Shown piece after piece: positions 35,401 to 43,932 of a DNA stretch of 64,000 nt. The stretch is from the NCBI GenBank assembly GCA_023386155.1, contig JAEWKH010000021.1, positions 31,583-95,582 of the forward strand, read 5' to 3'. The first letter of the stretch is position 1. Each line of letters begins with the position of its first letter. This DNA is from Pseudomonadota bacterium. GTDB lineage: Bacteria; Pseudomonadota; Alphaproteobacteria; Rhizobiales; Beijerinckiaceae. The notes below the pieces were generated by a model. That model worked only from the letters and a program-made list of their open reading frames with translations. It did not search any database and had not been told where the DNA came from. Position numbers and translations under genes: made by a program.

Positions 35401-36932
35401 AGAAACAGCGGGTTGCGGAACTCCTCTGCCGGGTACGGCTGGGATGGTAAGACGATGCCGCGCATCATGAGATAGGCGCGGGCATCGGATGCATCGAAAC
35501 CGCGATGTTCAACCCGGGGGAGCTCCTCAGCCGATAGCGAATCCGGGATAACAGTGTTGAGATATGTCGTACGGCAGGACACCACGATTGCAACGTAAGG
35601 AAAGGCGCGGACATCATGGAAGAGGCCAGCCAGTCGGGACGGCCAGATATCCGAACCGTTGCGCTCGTTGATGGCGTCGATGAGGAGCAGCGCCCGTGAT
35701 CCGGCGGCCTGGGCAGCCGCGTCGAGGGCACCGAGGAAAGTCTTAGCCTGGACGTGCACCGGCAAGTCGAGCTCTCGGACCACTTGGTGCCAGGGCTCGG
35801 CATCGTTGAACTTGCTTCCGAGCAGCATCAGAGCTGGCCGGCCCCGCTCCACCTCATAGGAGCATGCATCGGCGAGCAGATGGGATTTACCACGGCCAGC
35901 ATCGCCGTGGACCAACAGCCTCGTGGCATTGGCGAGGCACCAAAGCTCGGAGCCTAACTCGTCACGGATGGTTCCCAATACCTCGGATAACTCTTGCAGA
36001 GCCTGCCTGCTTGGACCGGTCTTGGTCGAGGAATCCCTGCACGTCCATAGCCTTCCGACCTCTGCCAAAACATGCTCGTGGGCCTCGTCCACGAGCCGAC
36101 TCCATTCGGCTACGGGGTAATGGGCATCGGGCCCGGAAGGAGGCTGCGAAAAGGCCTCCATCACGGCCACCATGGAGGCAGACAACTCCTGGACGGTGCC
36201 AGCGGCGCTGGCACTGACTGCGGCAAGCACCGGCCGGGCGTGGCGGGACAACGTGACAAACCAGTCCTCAACCTGCTCGGTGAGGAAGGGATCACGGGCC
36301 ATGCCGAGAAGAATCCGGCGGATCGGCAGTGCGACATTCGTCTCGGCCGTATAGCGGCGTCCGAGGTCGGCTCTCGTGCGTTCGAACTTTGAGCGGAACC
36401 ACGCGTGCGTCAGCAACTCCGTGTCGAACCAGAACAGCACGCGTCCGGCCCGGGCCGGATCATCCGTCGTGAGAAGGCGCTTGAGCGTGCTTGAACCCCA
36501 CAAGACGATCTGGATTGAGCGGCCCTCAGCCGTACACTTGTTGATCCATTTGGTGCGCCACGTCTCCCAGCGATCCAGCGCCGTTTCCTGGTCCTCCTTG
36601 CGGCCGTCGCTGAGGTCGAAGGGAAGACAGACCACGTACTCGACGAGCTTCGGGTGCTTCTTCAGCGCTGTCCCGATCGAGTCATCGAGGCTCATGAGGA
36701 GGCTGCCATCCATCCGCTTGTAGTATTTGACCTGCCAGCCGACCTCGGAGCCATCCGCTCGGATCGTAAAGCACTCCACGCCGGCATCGGCTCCTGGCCC
36801 TTTTCGGTAATGCCTGGCGCCGGCTGGCAACGGTTCGAGGGCTGCCAGCTGGCAGCATAGTTCCTCAAAGGCGTTGTCCTGGCTTCCACGGTGCAGGCGG
36901 ATCTTGAAGAAGTCGATATCGGGCAGGGACAT
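32436..36932 (-). CDS. Avs-like STAND NTPase with N-terminal nuclease-like domain
   Basis: A protein of 1498 residues. Residues 1-170 look like an Mrr/Cap4-type nuclease: FEELCCQLAALE, then D49 and E53 (ADAGVEC) and Q67-x-K69 (GWQVKYY). A STAND/NACHT-like ATPase follows with Walker A VHGDAGRGKSHLL (341-353), Walker B RALLLIDAINE (413-423) and sensor VVSCR (450-454). The last 1000 residues are helical repeats and a tryptophan-rich domain of no recognised family, presumably the sensor. Avs proteins detect phage proteins and then trigger the nuclease. The frame is open to 37418, but that part overlaps the integrase, so I start at the ATG at 36932, though no strong ribosome site precedes it. Confidence 0.8.
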   Translation of the reverse strand: MSLPDIDFFKIRLHRGSQDNAFEELCCQLAALEPLPAGARHYRKGPGADAGVECFTIRADGSEVGWQVKYYKRMDGSLLMSLDDSIGTALKKHPKLVEYVVCLPFDLSDGRKEDQETALDRWETWRTKWINKCTAEGRSIQIVLWGSSTLKRLLTTDDPARAGRVLFWFDTELLTHAWFRSKFERTRADLGRRYTAETNVALPIRRILLGMARDPFLTEQVEDWFVTLSRHARPVLAAVSASAAGTVQELSASMVAVMEAFSQPPSGPDAHYPVAEWSRLVDEAHEHVLAEVGRLWTCRDSSTKTGPSRQALQELSEVLGTIRDELGSELWCLANATRLLVHGDAGRGKSHLLADACSYEVERGRPALMLLGSKFNDAEPWHQVVRELDLPVHVQAKTFLGALDAAAQAAGSRALLLIDAINERNGSDIWPSRLAGLFHDVRAFPYVAIVVSCRTTYLNTVIPDSLSAEELPRVEHRGFDASDARAYLMMRGIVLPSQPYPAEEFRNPLFLKACCDSFEKQGLQEFPRGMSGVTAIFDLYAAAVTQAINLRLKLAPGRQFVERALKAMADRMATTGYGEISRDQAYDLVDAIYPGDGTLERDLLFQLESEGVVAFEPIINTDGTPGEMLRFTFERFSDHVIARGILEQSLDGRDIRTAFDDDTPFRRMMTQDDIVIGPGVLEALAVQIPERYGTEITAFTVDPWRRIFVEEAFKASLFTRNQAYFTEDTLKTVEQLGDADFFLDTLVAVATEPENRYNARFLHDRLADQTMPERDADWSIHVAMAGGIDGGHVKTLIDWALEAGSEVVDQERAGLAGISLAWFLTTTNRVVRDRATKALAALMAPRPEIACSIVRRFAQVDDLYLVERVAAAVYGAALQGKWTDAALRQVATEIFTAFFAAGAPPANVLLRDHAKSLIEYASVRGWLPADFDRTRMQSPYHSAWPIEHVPDEIIAGYTRTYDSGWVGPDEIVSSCVQDGDFARYVLDYVVDGFSPALRGTAVLPTTQDLGEQWLADFRAVATPEMLAAYDRLMATLERAGPNLAWHGPEAEAMKTAREAFRTAVGETLYEDYRARAENWRAGGMYQIGARPGAAHFNLAWARRWVCKRAHDLGWSEDRHGAFDRGQRSGRNDHRIERIGKKYQWLALYELRARMEDNLAPVTQDTAAEVKDGVEDRLRNIDPSLLIRSTHDVGWGQPTRATFWIPKVPRTAVQSAKEALIWRDSDRDVLDGPEFIDLMDPTTARRWLALHGFHLWQLPQPSLSAAGIVRETWCRITAIVTRQEDKDRLVEALADRRLTDPHSLPMAEGVGTRRYLGEYPWRPNGAGDAGWNTNWGAVWSEEDEEWCEPGVSVRATTAEYRCERGNYDYSIDETVTVRLPAPWILRGLGMRLVDGRELAFADASDVVRFFDPSTRDRGTSAALIDREQFLALLDQEGLAALWIVAGEKSLYSEHGGEGFGGRAVFTSIYTLVDGQLKQAPRYVERDEPSQNQLKMLLEQ

Positions 36933-37099
36933 TGAACGCTGGCAATGGGAGGGATGGCAAAGGGTCTCACAGGAGCATGAGCCGGCCAGAATGGCATACA
37001 CTGCACCAGTACCGTGGGCAACAGTGTTCGAATCATCGCTGGGCTTGGTTTCCAACCCCGTTGTGTTGATCGTGCCACCATTCGTGCGGTCTGAATGCC

Positions 37100-38269
37100 T
37101 CAGGTAGAATAAAGCCGCGCTGCCTTTCCCATGGGCCGTTCGCCATCGTTGTAGTAGCCGGCTGCCTGCTGCACGGAACGGTGCTGGGATTGCTGCATCG
37201 CCTCGGGTAGAGGCACTCCGGCGCGGGCGGCCTGGGTCAGATAGCCTGAGCGCAACCCATGGGCGCTGAACAGAGCCGGGTCGAGTCCGGCCTGTCGGCA
37301 GCGTTTCTTGACAATGTCGTTGACCCCGTCGCCGCTGATGGCGCCTTGGCCCATCCGGCCCCAGCGGTCGATCGCCCGAAACACCGCTCTGTCGATAATC
37401 CCGGCACGATCCAGCCACGTGGTGAGCGCCTCGGCGGCACGTCCGATCAGAAGGACGCGGGATCCGTCATCCGCGTTGCCGCGTTTCGTGCGCCCGAGAC
37501 GGATCGCGAGGCAGGGGAGTTTGGCCGACTCCGGATCCCGAGGATTGGCCGGTACCGGCGGGAGCGTATCGATCTGCTCGACCCGCAACGCCGCTAGCTC
37601 CGAGCGTCGGCGGCCGCCGGAGGCAAAGGCCGTCAGGAGCAGGGCGCGGTCGCGCCGGTCAACGAGCCGGTTGAGCACGCAGGTGGCGAGCAGCCGGTCG
37701 AGCACGTCGCGGGTGACCGCCCTCTGGCTTTTGCGCTGAGGTGGCCGGGTACTGGCCCGCACGGCGAACTTCAGAGCCGTCTTGAACCCTGGCGTCGCGA
37801 AGGCGGGCGTGAGACCGCGCCAGCGATGCAACGTAGCCCAGCTGGCGAGACGGCGCCGGACAGTGCCAGGCGCATGGGGCCCGTCAGCCCGCAGGAGGCC
37901 TTCGGCTTTGAGGCTCGCCGCCACTGCCACGGGCATGCCATGACCGGGCTCGGTCTCGCGCCGGGCCGGATCCCAGAGATGATGAGCGAGAAATTTCAGG
38001 GCGAGACCCTCGGGCGCCGGCCAGGGGAGGGGGAGCCCGGTTGCGGCGAGAGACCAGCCTTCCAGATAGCCGAGATCCGAGGCGAGCGCGCGCAACGTAT
38101 TCGCGCCCATGCCCTCTTCAGCCAGGTGCTTGAGGGTGGCGACGTCCTCATCCGTCAGCAGGGCCGCCAGCGCCTCGCGCCGGTCAGCCGGAAGAATACC
38201 GGTGAGGGCGTCGAGCTCGTTCGTGCGGCGCAGATGGTGGTGGTCCTGGCGGTCGGTGACTTGGTCCAT
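37100..38269 (-). CDS. Tyrosine recombinase/integrase
   Basis: A 389-residue site-specific recombinase. The N-terminal SAM-like core-binding domain (about 30-170) includes MGANTLRALASDLGYLEGW, and the catalytic domain has Arg I in SGGRRRSELAALR, the HxxR box in SAHGLRSGYLTQ and the nucleophile in QAAGYYNDG. The frame extends to 38368, but AAGG 7 bp before the ATG at 38269 supports the shorter start. It stands at the right edge of the defence island, reading inward, as island integrases do. The first Avs-like codon lies 167 bp downstream. Confidence 0.9.
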   Translation of the reverse strand: MDQVTDRQDHHHLRRTNELDALTGILPADRREALAALLTDEDVATLKHLAEEGMGANTLRALASDLGYLEGWSLAATGLPLPWPAPEGLALKFLAHHLWDPARRETEPGHGMPVAVAASLKAEGLLRADGPHAPGTVRRRLASWATLHRWRGLTPAFATPGFKTALKFAVRASTRPPQRKSQRAVTRDVLDRLLATCVLNRLVDRRDRALLLTAFASGGRRRSELAALRVEQIDTLPPVPANPRDPESAKLPCLAIRLGRTKRGNADDGSRVLLIGRAAEALTTWLDRAGIIDRAVFRAIDRWGRMGQGAISGDGVNDIVKKRCRQAGLDPALFSAHGLRSGYLTQAARAGVPLPEAMQQSQHRSVQQAAGYYNDGERPMGKAARLYST

Positions 38270-38767
38270 TGTTGCACCTTCGTTCGAATGTACAGCATCC
38301 ACCTTAAACTGATGCGGGAGCAAGCCGGTCGGTCTCACGCCTGACGCTCGCGCGGTGCGAGTGGCCACGACGAGATTGTAACAACTGCAATCCCTGATAG
38401 GCGAGGGGCGTCAAGGGTCGGTGACTGTGATTTCGCGGCTCCCGAGCACGGTCTGGGTCGAGAGCGACGGCTGGACTTGGGCCCGGTCGCTCCGCGCCTT
38501 GCCAGGCGCAGGATGCGCATTCCTGAAGAGCAAGAAGCATCGGACCGCAGCTTCGGACCTTAGGTCGAGTGCTTTTCGTGACACTCCCGATAACAAGAAA
38601 TTATCGGGAGTGAGAGTGGCCTTAGCTCAGGGTCGAGGCTGACGGAAGTTTTTGGCTCACTGACTATGTTTGTTGTCGGATGCAGCAGCATCTTCAGGAA
38701 GTTAACAAATCATTAAACGCTGCGATCTGCCTAAGGCTGCTTGGCTGATCATCACGATCCGGATAGA
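38270..38767. other. Region between integrase and SDR gene
   Basis: About 500 bp without a convincing gene, and no tRNA. It contains the 12-7-12 inverted repeat at 38582-38612. A 73-codon plus frame at 38421 is not protein-like enough to list. Confidence 0.4.
38582..38612. repeat. Perfect 12-bp inverted repeat with 7-bp spacer (possible att core)
   Basis: CACTCCCGATAA, spacer CAAGAAA, TTATCGGGAGTG. The 12-bp arms pair without mismatch. This is the geometry of a tyrosine-recombinase core site (two 11-13 bp arms around a 6-8 bp crossover region). It lies 313 bp upstream of the integrase start. Neither strand has a T-run after the stem, so an intrinsic terminator is less likely. I found no second copy in the window. 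Confidence 0.5.
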
Positions 38768-39739
38768 TCACTCAGCTAAACGAGCCCCCGTCAGGTGCTC
38801 GCTCAGCGACCACAGGCGATCGGCAAAGTCTGGGTTGATTGCCCAAGGGTGCACTCCACGGGGGTCCTGGTGATCGTCGGGGACCACAACGGCGATGTCG
38901 CAATCGTCGCAGTAAACCCCGCCCATGCCCTCGAGCTGAGGGCTCGTCGCGCACCACACGCTGGTTGCCGCACCTTGCGCCACGCTCTTGATTCCGCGAG
39001 CCGGATCAATGACGGGCCGGCCTTCGTCGTCAATGGCGCCCTGAGCCCGGATCTGTTCGCGGGTCATGTGCTTTGACAGATTGGTCAGAATGCCCCCGGG
39101 ATGAAGCGAAAAGGCGCGGATCCCATGTGACTGACCGAGCGTGTCCAGCTTTAGCGCGAACAGGACGTTGGCGGTCTTCGACTGGCCATACGCGATCCAT
39201 GGGTCGTAGGCACGCCGATCGAAACTCGGATCCTCAAAATCCACTCCGGCGATGCGGTGACCGCGCGAGGAGACAGCCACCACACGGGCTCCTCGGGCCT
39301 GCCGCAGGGCTGGCCAGAGACGCACCGTCAGTTGGAAATGCCCAAGGTGGTTTGTCGAGAACTGAGACTCGTACCCTCGACTATCGCGGGTGAGAGGGTT
39401 GGCCATAATGCCTGCGTTGTTCACGAGGATATGGAGCGCCTGTCCCGAGGCCAGGAAACGACCGACGAATGCGTCGATGGAGGCAGGATCCATCAGATCG
39501 AGGGATTCCGGCCGGGCGTTGGGGATGTTCTCCAACGCCTGCTTGGCTCTGTCCAAATCGCGTGCCGGTACAATCACGGCGGCGCCCGCTGACGCGAGCG
39601 CGCGGGCTGTCTCCAGGCCGATCCCGGCATAGCCGCCCGTCACGATTGCGACTCGTCCCGACAGGTCGCGGCCCTTGATCACCTCAGCGGCTGTAGTGGC
39701 TGAGCCAAAGCCGGATTTTACGGGAGCTTGTGGGGTCAT
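38768..39739 (-). CDS. Short-chain dehydrogenase/reductase
   Basis: A 323-residue NAD(P)-dependent oxidoreductase of the SDR superfamily. The cofactor motif VAIVTGGYAGIGLETARAL (about 30-48), NNAGIMANP (about 108) and the catalytic YGQSKTANVLFAL (about 186) are present. The long C-terminal part and the YCDDCDIA segment resemble the retinol-dehydrogenase-like or light-dependent protochlorophyllide reductase-like group. The substrate is unknown. AAGGAG 6 bp before the ATG at 39739 fixes the start. It is divergent from an AraC regulator that probably controls it. Confidence 0.9.
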   Translation of the reverse strand: MTPQAPVKSGFGSATTAAEVIKGRDLSGRVAIVTGGYAGIGLETARALASAGAAVIVPARDLDRAKQALENIPNARPESLDLMDPASIDAFVGRFLASGQALHILVNNAGIMANPLTRDSRGYESQFSTNHLGHFQLTVRLWPALRQARGARVVAVSSRGHRIAGVDFEDPSFDRRAYDPWIAYGQSKTANVLFALKLDTLGQSHGIRAFSLHPGGILTNLSKHMTREQIRAQGAIDDEGRPVIDPARGIKSVAQGAATSVWCATSPQLEGMGGVYCDDCDIAVVVPDDHQDPRGVHPWAINPDFADRLWSLSEHLTGARLAE

Positions 39740-39789
39740 GCTGTTCTCCTTGAATGGAGGGAACATGGTCCAGCGGGCCTGGATTTTGA

Positions 39790-40770
39790 ATGCTTGAAAA
39801 TCCGTCATTTCTGCGCAATCGTCCTGATATGAGCGATCCTCTCTCCGACATGCTGACCCTGGTCGAGGCCCGAAGCATCCTGTCTGGCCGCCTTCATGCA
39901 GGCGGCTCTTGGGCGGTGTGGTTCCCGCCACCGGAACGGATCAAGTTCAGCGCCCTACTGTGCGGGACGTGCTGGCTCCGCATGCAAGGCTTACACAAAC
40001 CGGTTCGCCTCGAGGCTGGCGACGTGATCGTCGTAAATGGTCAACGCTCTTTCATGTTGGCCAGCGATCCAACCCTGAACCCTGTCGACGCACGGGCGCT
40101 GTTTCGGGAGGCACCGGACAACGTTGCTCGGATCGGGAGCAGTGAGGAGGTTTTCCTCTTCGGTGGCCACGTGGCCATCGATGCAGCCCGTGGTGGCCTC
40201 GTCATCGATGTCCTGCCACCGTTGATCCATGTCAGGTCCGCAACACCAGAGGCCGGAGCCTTGCGCTGGCTGCTGGAGCAACTGGTGGCGGAGTTGTCCA
40301 GCAGCCAGCCGGGATCGCACCTTGCGGCCTCGCATCTTGCGCAGTTGATGTTCGTCCAGGTTCTGCGGGCTCACCTTGCCGATGCGGCACAGTCGCCCAA
40401 TGCGGGCTGGATCCGCGCCCTTTCCGATGAACGGATCGCACCCGCCTTACGGCTGATGCACAGTGAGCCCAGCCGTGCCTGGACCTTGGGCGAACTGGCG
40501 CAGGCGAGCGCCATGTCGCGAACGACCTTTGCGGCGCGGTTCAAGAATGTGGCCGGGGTAGCGCCGGTCGCCTACCTTCTGGGCTGGCGCATGCGTCTCG
40601 CCGAGCGCGCCCTCCTCAATAGTGACGCGCCGATTTCATCAGTTGCGCTCTCTGTTGGCTACACGTCTGAGAGCGCGTTCAGCAATGCTTTCAAGAGGAT
40701 CGTGGGAGTGTCGCCCAAGCGCTATCGCTCAGCCCGCATGCCGATGAGCAAGGAGCAGCCTCTGTCATGA
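39790..40770 (+). CDS. AraC-family transcriptional regulator
   Basis: A 326-residue regulator with an N-terminal cupin effector domain of the AraC_binding/Cupin_6 type (about residues 15-190, WAVWFPPPERIKFS, VRLEAGDVIVVNGQ). A C-terminal double helix-turn-helix follows (WTLGELAQASAMSRTTFAAR, then ISSVALSVGYTSESAFSNAF and GVSPKRYR). Such proteins are very often divergent from the short-chain dehydrogenase they regulate, which is the arrangement here with only about 50 bp between starts. A start at 39829 is possible. Confidence 0.9.
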   Translation: MLENPSFLRNRPDMSDPLSDMLTLVEARSILSGRLHAGGSWAVWFPPPERIKFSALLCGTCWLRMQGLHKPVRLEAGDVIVVNGQRSFMLASDPTLNPVDARALFREAPDNVARIGSSEEVFLFGGHVAIDAARGGLVIDVLPPLIHVRSATPEAGALRWLLEQLVAELSSSQPGSHLAASHLAQLMFVQVLRAHLADAAQSPNAGWIRALSDERIAPALRLMHSEPSRAWTLGELAQASAMSRTTFAARFKNVAGVAPVAYLLGWRMRLAERALLNSDAPISSVALSVGYTSESAFSNAFKRIVGVSPKRYRSARMPMSKEQPLS

Positions 40771-41531
40771 CGAATGGATGATCTGAACCGCAGTTTAAGG
40801 TCGGGCGCCGTAACGATCAGCACCGAATCTCAGATCTCCGGTTGTGTGGGGGTGATGCACTGAACATACAGGATAAATCCGCACTGTAGATGCATAAATG
40901 GCACGTTTTTAACTCACCGGGAGATAAATGAAAGGATCACACATCGAGACAATTTGCTTGTGATCGCCAAGTCATCAGTTAAGCAGGATGCCTTCTCAAC
41001 TTTGGCTGTACAGACGGCTTCGTGTTCTCCGGAGAGTTTCAGTTAACACATGTCGCACGTTGACCTGAAGTGTGAGTCAACATCACTACGGCGCGGACTC
41101 AGAAAGTCTGTTCTGAATGCACGGCTCGTTGAACGTCTGCTTCGCTTTGAAAGCACTTTAATTGTTGCGTCGCCATGCAACGACGCGAAGGGTCACTTGC
41201 TGCCGTGAGTATATGTAGCGACATATCAGATGATGCCGGAGATTGGTCGAACAGAGGGTTGTGGCCGAAAAGCAGAACGGCGTGGGGACACCCTGCAGAC
41301 CTCCCATACCCCGCCAATTGAAAAGTCGCATCTGTCCTGAGCATAGCCCTTGTACCAGCATGACGCTGGAGCAAAAGCCGGTGCGGCACAGGCGCGAGCA
41401 GGTTAACCTGCTCGCGGTAGAGGAGCCGGATCCTAGGCTGGCTAAGATACCGGCGGTGTCGCACAGGGCAGCAATCGACCAGTTGTGCGATCACATGCAG
41501 TCGTCTGATTCCGACCTAACCCAACAAATAG
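40771..41531. other. Intergenic region
   Basis: About 760 bp between convergent AraC and MBL genes. A 131-codon minus frame (41099-41494) exists, but its composition is not protein-like and no family is recognised. No RNA gene or repeat was found. Confidence 0.35.
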
Positions 41532-42449
41532 TCAGTAATCCCAGAAGACCGGCACCCAACGGAAAGCGTCGCCGTCGGCTGCCACCCGGCCGACGGAAGG
41601 GAACGGCAGGTGGGTAGCCACCAACTGTTCGCCCGTCGCCGCCAGTTCCGTCAAAAGGCGGACGCGAACGCGGGCCGCCTCCTCGGGGTCGTGCTCGAAA
41701 CCGTTGTGCCAGTCGGGATGGTCGAACCCGACCGCGAAAACAGCATCGCCGGCAAACGTCAGGCGGTCGCCGCCGGATGCAAGGCGGACTACGCTGTGCC
41801 CGGGAGTGTGGCCGCCGGTGCGACGGACGACCACGCCCGGCGCCACCTCGTGCTCCTCATCGAACTGCTGCAGTTGGCTGCGGTACTCCTCCACGAACCG
41901 CTTGGCGGTTGCCCTAAGCGCGTCCGGGAACCCCGGCGGCATATAGGCGTGGGTGAAGTCGGGCGCCTCCCAAAACTTGACCTCGGCAGCGGCCACATGG
42001 ATCCGCAGATCCGGGCGTAGCCGGTCCTTTACCCCTTCGACGAGGAGCCCGCCGATATGGTCCATGTGCATGTGGGTAAGCACTACGTCAGTCACGGAAG
42101 CAAGATCGATGCCGGCGGATGCCAGTCGCCTGACCAACTGCCCCGCCCGCGGCAAGTTCAAGTTTGGGTCCAATCCCAACCCAGCGTCGATGAGGATAGT
42201 CTGATTGCCGCTGCGTACTACGACCACATTCAGCGACCAGTCGAAAGCCTCCTGCGGCAGGAACATGTCGTTCAGCCAGGCCGCTCGCACGGCCGGGTCC
42301 GCGTTGTGTCCCAACATTTTTGTCGGAAGCGGCAGCACCCCATCGCTGACCACCAGCACGTCAATCTCACCCACTCGCACCGCATAGCGCGACGGAACCA
42401 ACTCTTCGGGCCCACGTCCAGCGGGGGGCGAGGTGTTGTCCAAGTTCAT
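41532..42449 (-). CDS. MBL-fold metallo-hydrolase
   Basis: A 305-residue metallo-beta-lactamase-fold hydrolase. It shows the HMHMDHIGG metal-binding loop (about residue 110), GGHTPGHSVV with the next metal histidine, TFAGDAVFAVG with the bridging Asp, and a final THLPFPSVGR. The family includes quorum-quenching lactonases and other esterases, so the substrate cannot be told from sequence. There is no signal peptide in the chosen frame. A good AGGAG before the ATG at 42449 supports that start over the ATG 48 bp upstream. Confidence 0.88.
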   Translation of the reverse strand: MNLDNTSPPAGRGPEELVPSRYAVRVGEIDVLVVSDGVLPLPTKMLGHNADPAVRAAWLNDMFLPQEAFDWSLNVVVVRSGNQTILIDAGLGLDPNLNLPRAGQLVRRLASAGIDLASVTDVVLTHMHMDHIGGLLVEGVKDRLRPDLRIHVAAAEVKFWEAPDFTHAYMPPGFPDALRATAKRFVEEYRSQLQQFDEEHEVAPGVVVRRTGGHTPGHSVVRLASGGDRLTFAGDAVFAVGFDHPDWHNGFEHDPEEAARVRVRLLTELAATGEQLVATHLPFPSVGRVAADGDAFRWVPVFWDY

Positions 42450-42726
42450 GTTTGTCTCCTGCTGACCATCTGCACGGGGTTGTGTTTCAGGCATCATGCG
42501 CTCCTGCTTTGCGTGATCGAGGCCTGTCGATCATGAGCCACGTCATTGACGCTATGTTGAAGCGTGTTGGCGGTCGAGCTATCCTTGGGGATACTTAGTA
42601 CTCGACCTGAAGCTACTGTGCTCGCAGTGGACCGCAGCGACGACTTGTTGTGAAGAGGCTGGTAAAGGAGCAGAGGCTCTCGCGCGTCGAACGATGCCGT
42701 TGACTGTGGGGTACTGCTGCACGCAA
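42450..42726. other. Intergenic region
   Basis: About 280 bp upstream of the MBL gene. It probably holds the MBL promoter. No gene is seen. Confidence 0.3.
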
Positions 42727-43119
42727 TCAAACGTCACAACAGCACGCCAACAGATTGTATCGTGGTTTGGCGAGTGACGACCTGCCAACGGAACGCACAG
42801 TGCACCTCACGACTTTCACCAGCCGCTGGAAAGCAAGGCGTTTAAGGCACCGCTGTTCACTGACTAGCTTGACCTCCATCATTGCCGTATAAGGAAAATC
42901 CTGTGTACGGTTGTGAGGCGAGTGGAGCGGCAAGCGGTAATCCCCGTCGCTGCGCGTACAACCGCATTGTCACCGTGGCGCAGGCTGCGAGGCCAGCCGT
43001 GGCAACTTCATAAAAGGGAAGAGAACGCTCCCAACGCCGCCGACGCTGACTGGCTCCCCGGCAATGAAGCGATGCTCCCCACTGCGCGTCGCAAGTTAGG
43101 AAGGTCCCTTGCTGGTTTC
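42727..43119 (-). pseudogene. Relic of the OsmC half of a hydrolase/OsmC fusion
   Basis: Directly after the alpha/beta hydrolase stop, the minus strand still spells OsmC-domain segments in shifting frames: SGEHRFIAGEPVSVGG, then YEVATAGLAACATVTMRLYA with the expected redox cysteine, and later RLVKVVRCTVRSV where the family has RLLEIADKCPVHRTL. An in-frame TAG and TAA, at least one frameshift and a missing middle section break it. Bifunctional alpha/beta hydrolase-OsmC proteins of about 400 residues are common in this order, so this is decay of the C-terminal domain. Confidence 0.8.
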
Positions 43120-43932
43120 CTAAGCGACGACGCCATCGGATCGCTCCACGTGGAACAGTCGTTCCGAAAAGCCCACCAAATAGGGGTCAGCCCACGCTGC
43201 GATGACTCTAGCAGCAAACTGGGCGTCGGCGGGCTGGGCGAGCAAATGATCCGCGTCGCCAAGTGAGACAAAGCTCTTCGGATGTTTGGCGGATGCAAAG
43301 ATAATCGAAGCGTTGGACAGCTCAACCGTATCGTCGTTCGGTGCATGCATAATCAGCAACGGCAGGTGAAGACGTTCGACATGCTGCTTCAAGTCAAATT
43401 TCTGGACATCATCAACGAAAGACTGACGGACGATGAACGGACGACCAGCGAGATACACCTCGGCTTCGCCATCGGACTCAATCCGCTCAAGGGAGCCTTT
43501 GCCGAACTGACGCAGGATATCGGCAACACGAGCTGGAGCCGCTATTGTCGCGACCGCTCGCGCAGTTCGAATTTTATCTGCGGCTGCCAGTACAGCTGCT
43601 CCGCCCAAGCTATGTCCGACAAGCAGCGACGGAGGCATGCCAGCAGCTGTCATTGCTTCAGCGGCAGCCGCTAGATCATCAACGTCAGTCGAAAAAGTTG
43701 CATCTGCGAAATCACCGCCGCTTTTGCCGATGCCGGCGAAATCGAACCTAAGGACACCAATCCCGGCGTGCGCAAGGCCTCGGGCCAAGCGTGCGGTGGC
43801 GAGACTATCCTTGCCACAAGTGAAGCAATGCGCAAGAATCGCCCAACCCAGGGGCGTAGTCTCGGGATGCTCGACAAGTCCTGACAGCTTATACTCCTTC
43901 GAACTCTGGAAATCGAATCGTTGGCTTGGCAC
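43120..43932 (-). CDS. Alpha/beta hydrolase, surviving half of an OsmC fusion
   Basis: A 270-residue serine hydrolase. Motifs are AHCFTCGKDSLATAR (about 34-48), RFDFAGIGKSGGDF (about 60), the nucleophile elbow VGHSLGGAAVLAAA with Ser near 108, MHAPNDDTVE carrying the likely acid residue, and GDADHLLAQP with the catalytic His. The full-length relatives have an OsmC peroxidase domain after IAAWADPYL. Here a stop follows DGVVA and the rest is a relic. The hydrolase itself looks intact, so it may still be made. Confidence 0.85.
   Translation of the reverse strand: MPSQRFDFQSSKEYKLSGLVEHPETTPLGWAILAHCFTCGKDSLATARLARGLAHAGIGVLRFDFAGIGKSGGDFADATFSTDVDDLAAAAEAMTAAGMPPSLLVGHSLGGAAVLAAADKIRTARAVATIAAPARVADILRQFGKGSLERIESDGEAEVYLAGRPFIVRQSFVDDVQKFDLKQHVERLHLPLLIMHAPNDDTVELSNASIIFASAKHPKSFVSLGDADHLLAQPADAQFAARVIAAWADPYLVGFSERLFHVERSDGVVA

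Noticed and set aside
36933..37418. N-terminal extension of the Avs-like frame
   Set aside because: It runs into the integrase gene in another frame of the same strand, and the extra residues look random. The ATG at 36932 begins the family-like sequence.
38582..38612. Reading the 12-bp inverted repeat as an intrinsic terminator of the SDR gene
   Set aside because: No T-run follows the stem on either strand, and the stem lies about 155 bp past the SDR stop. A recombination core site fits better, though it is not proven.
41099..41494. A 131-codon minus-strand frame in the AraC-MBL gap
   Set aside because: No ribosome site, no family and a composition unlike a folded protein.
42913..43266. A 117-codon plus-strand frame
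   Set aside because: It covers the OsmC relic and the hydrolase end in antisense. The minus strand has clear homology there.
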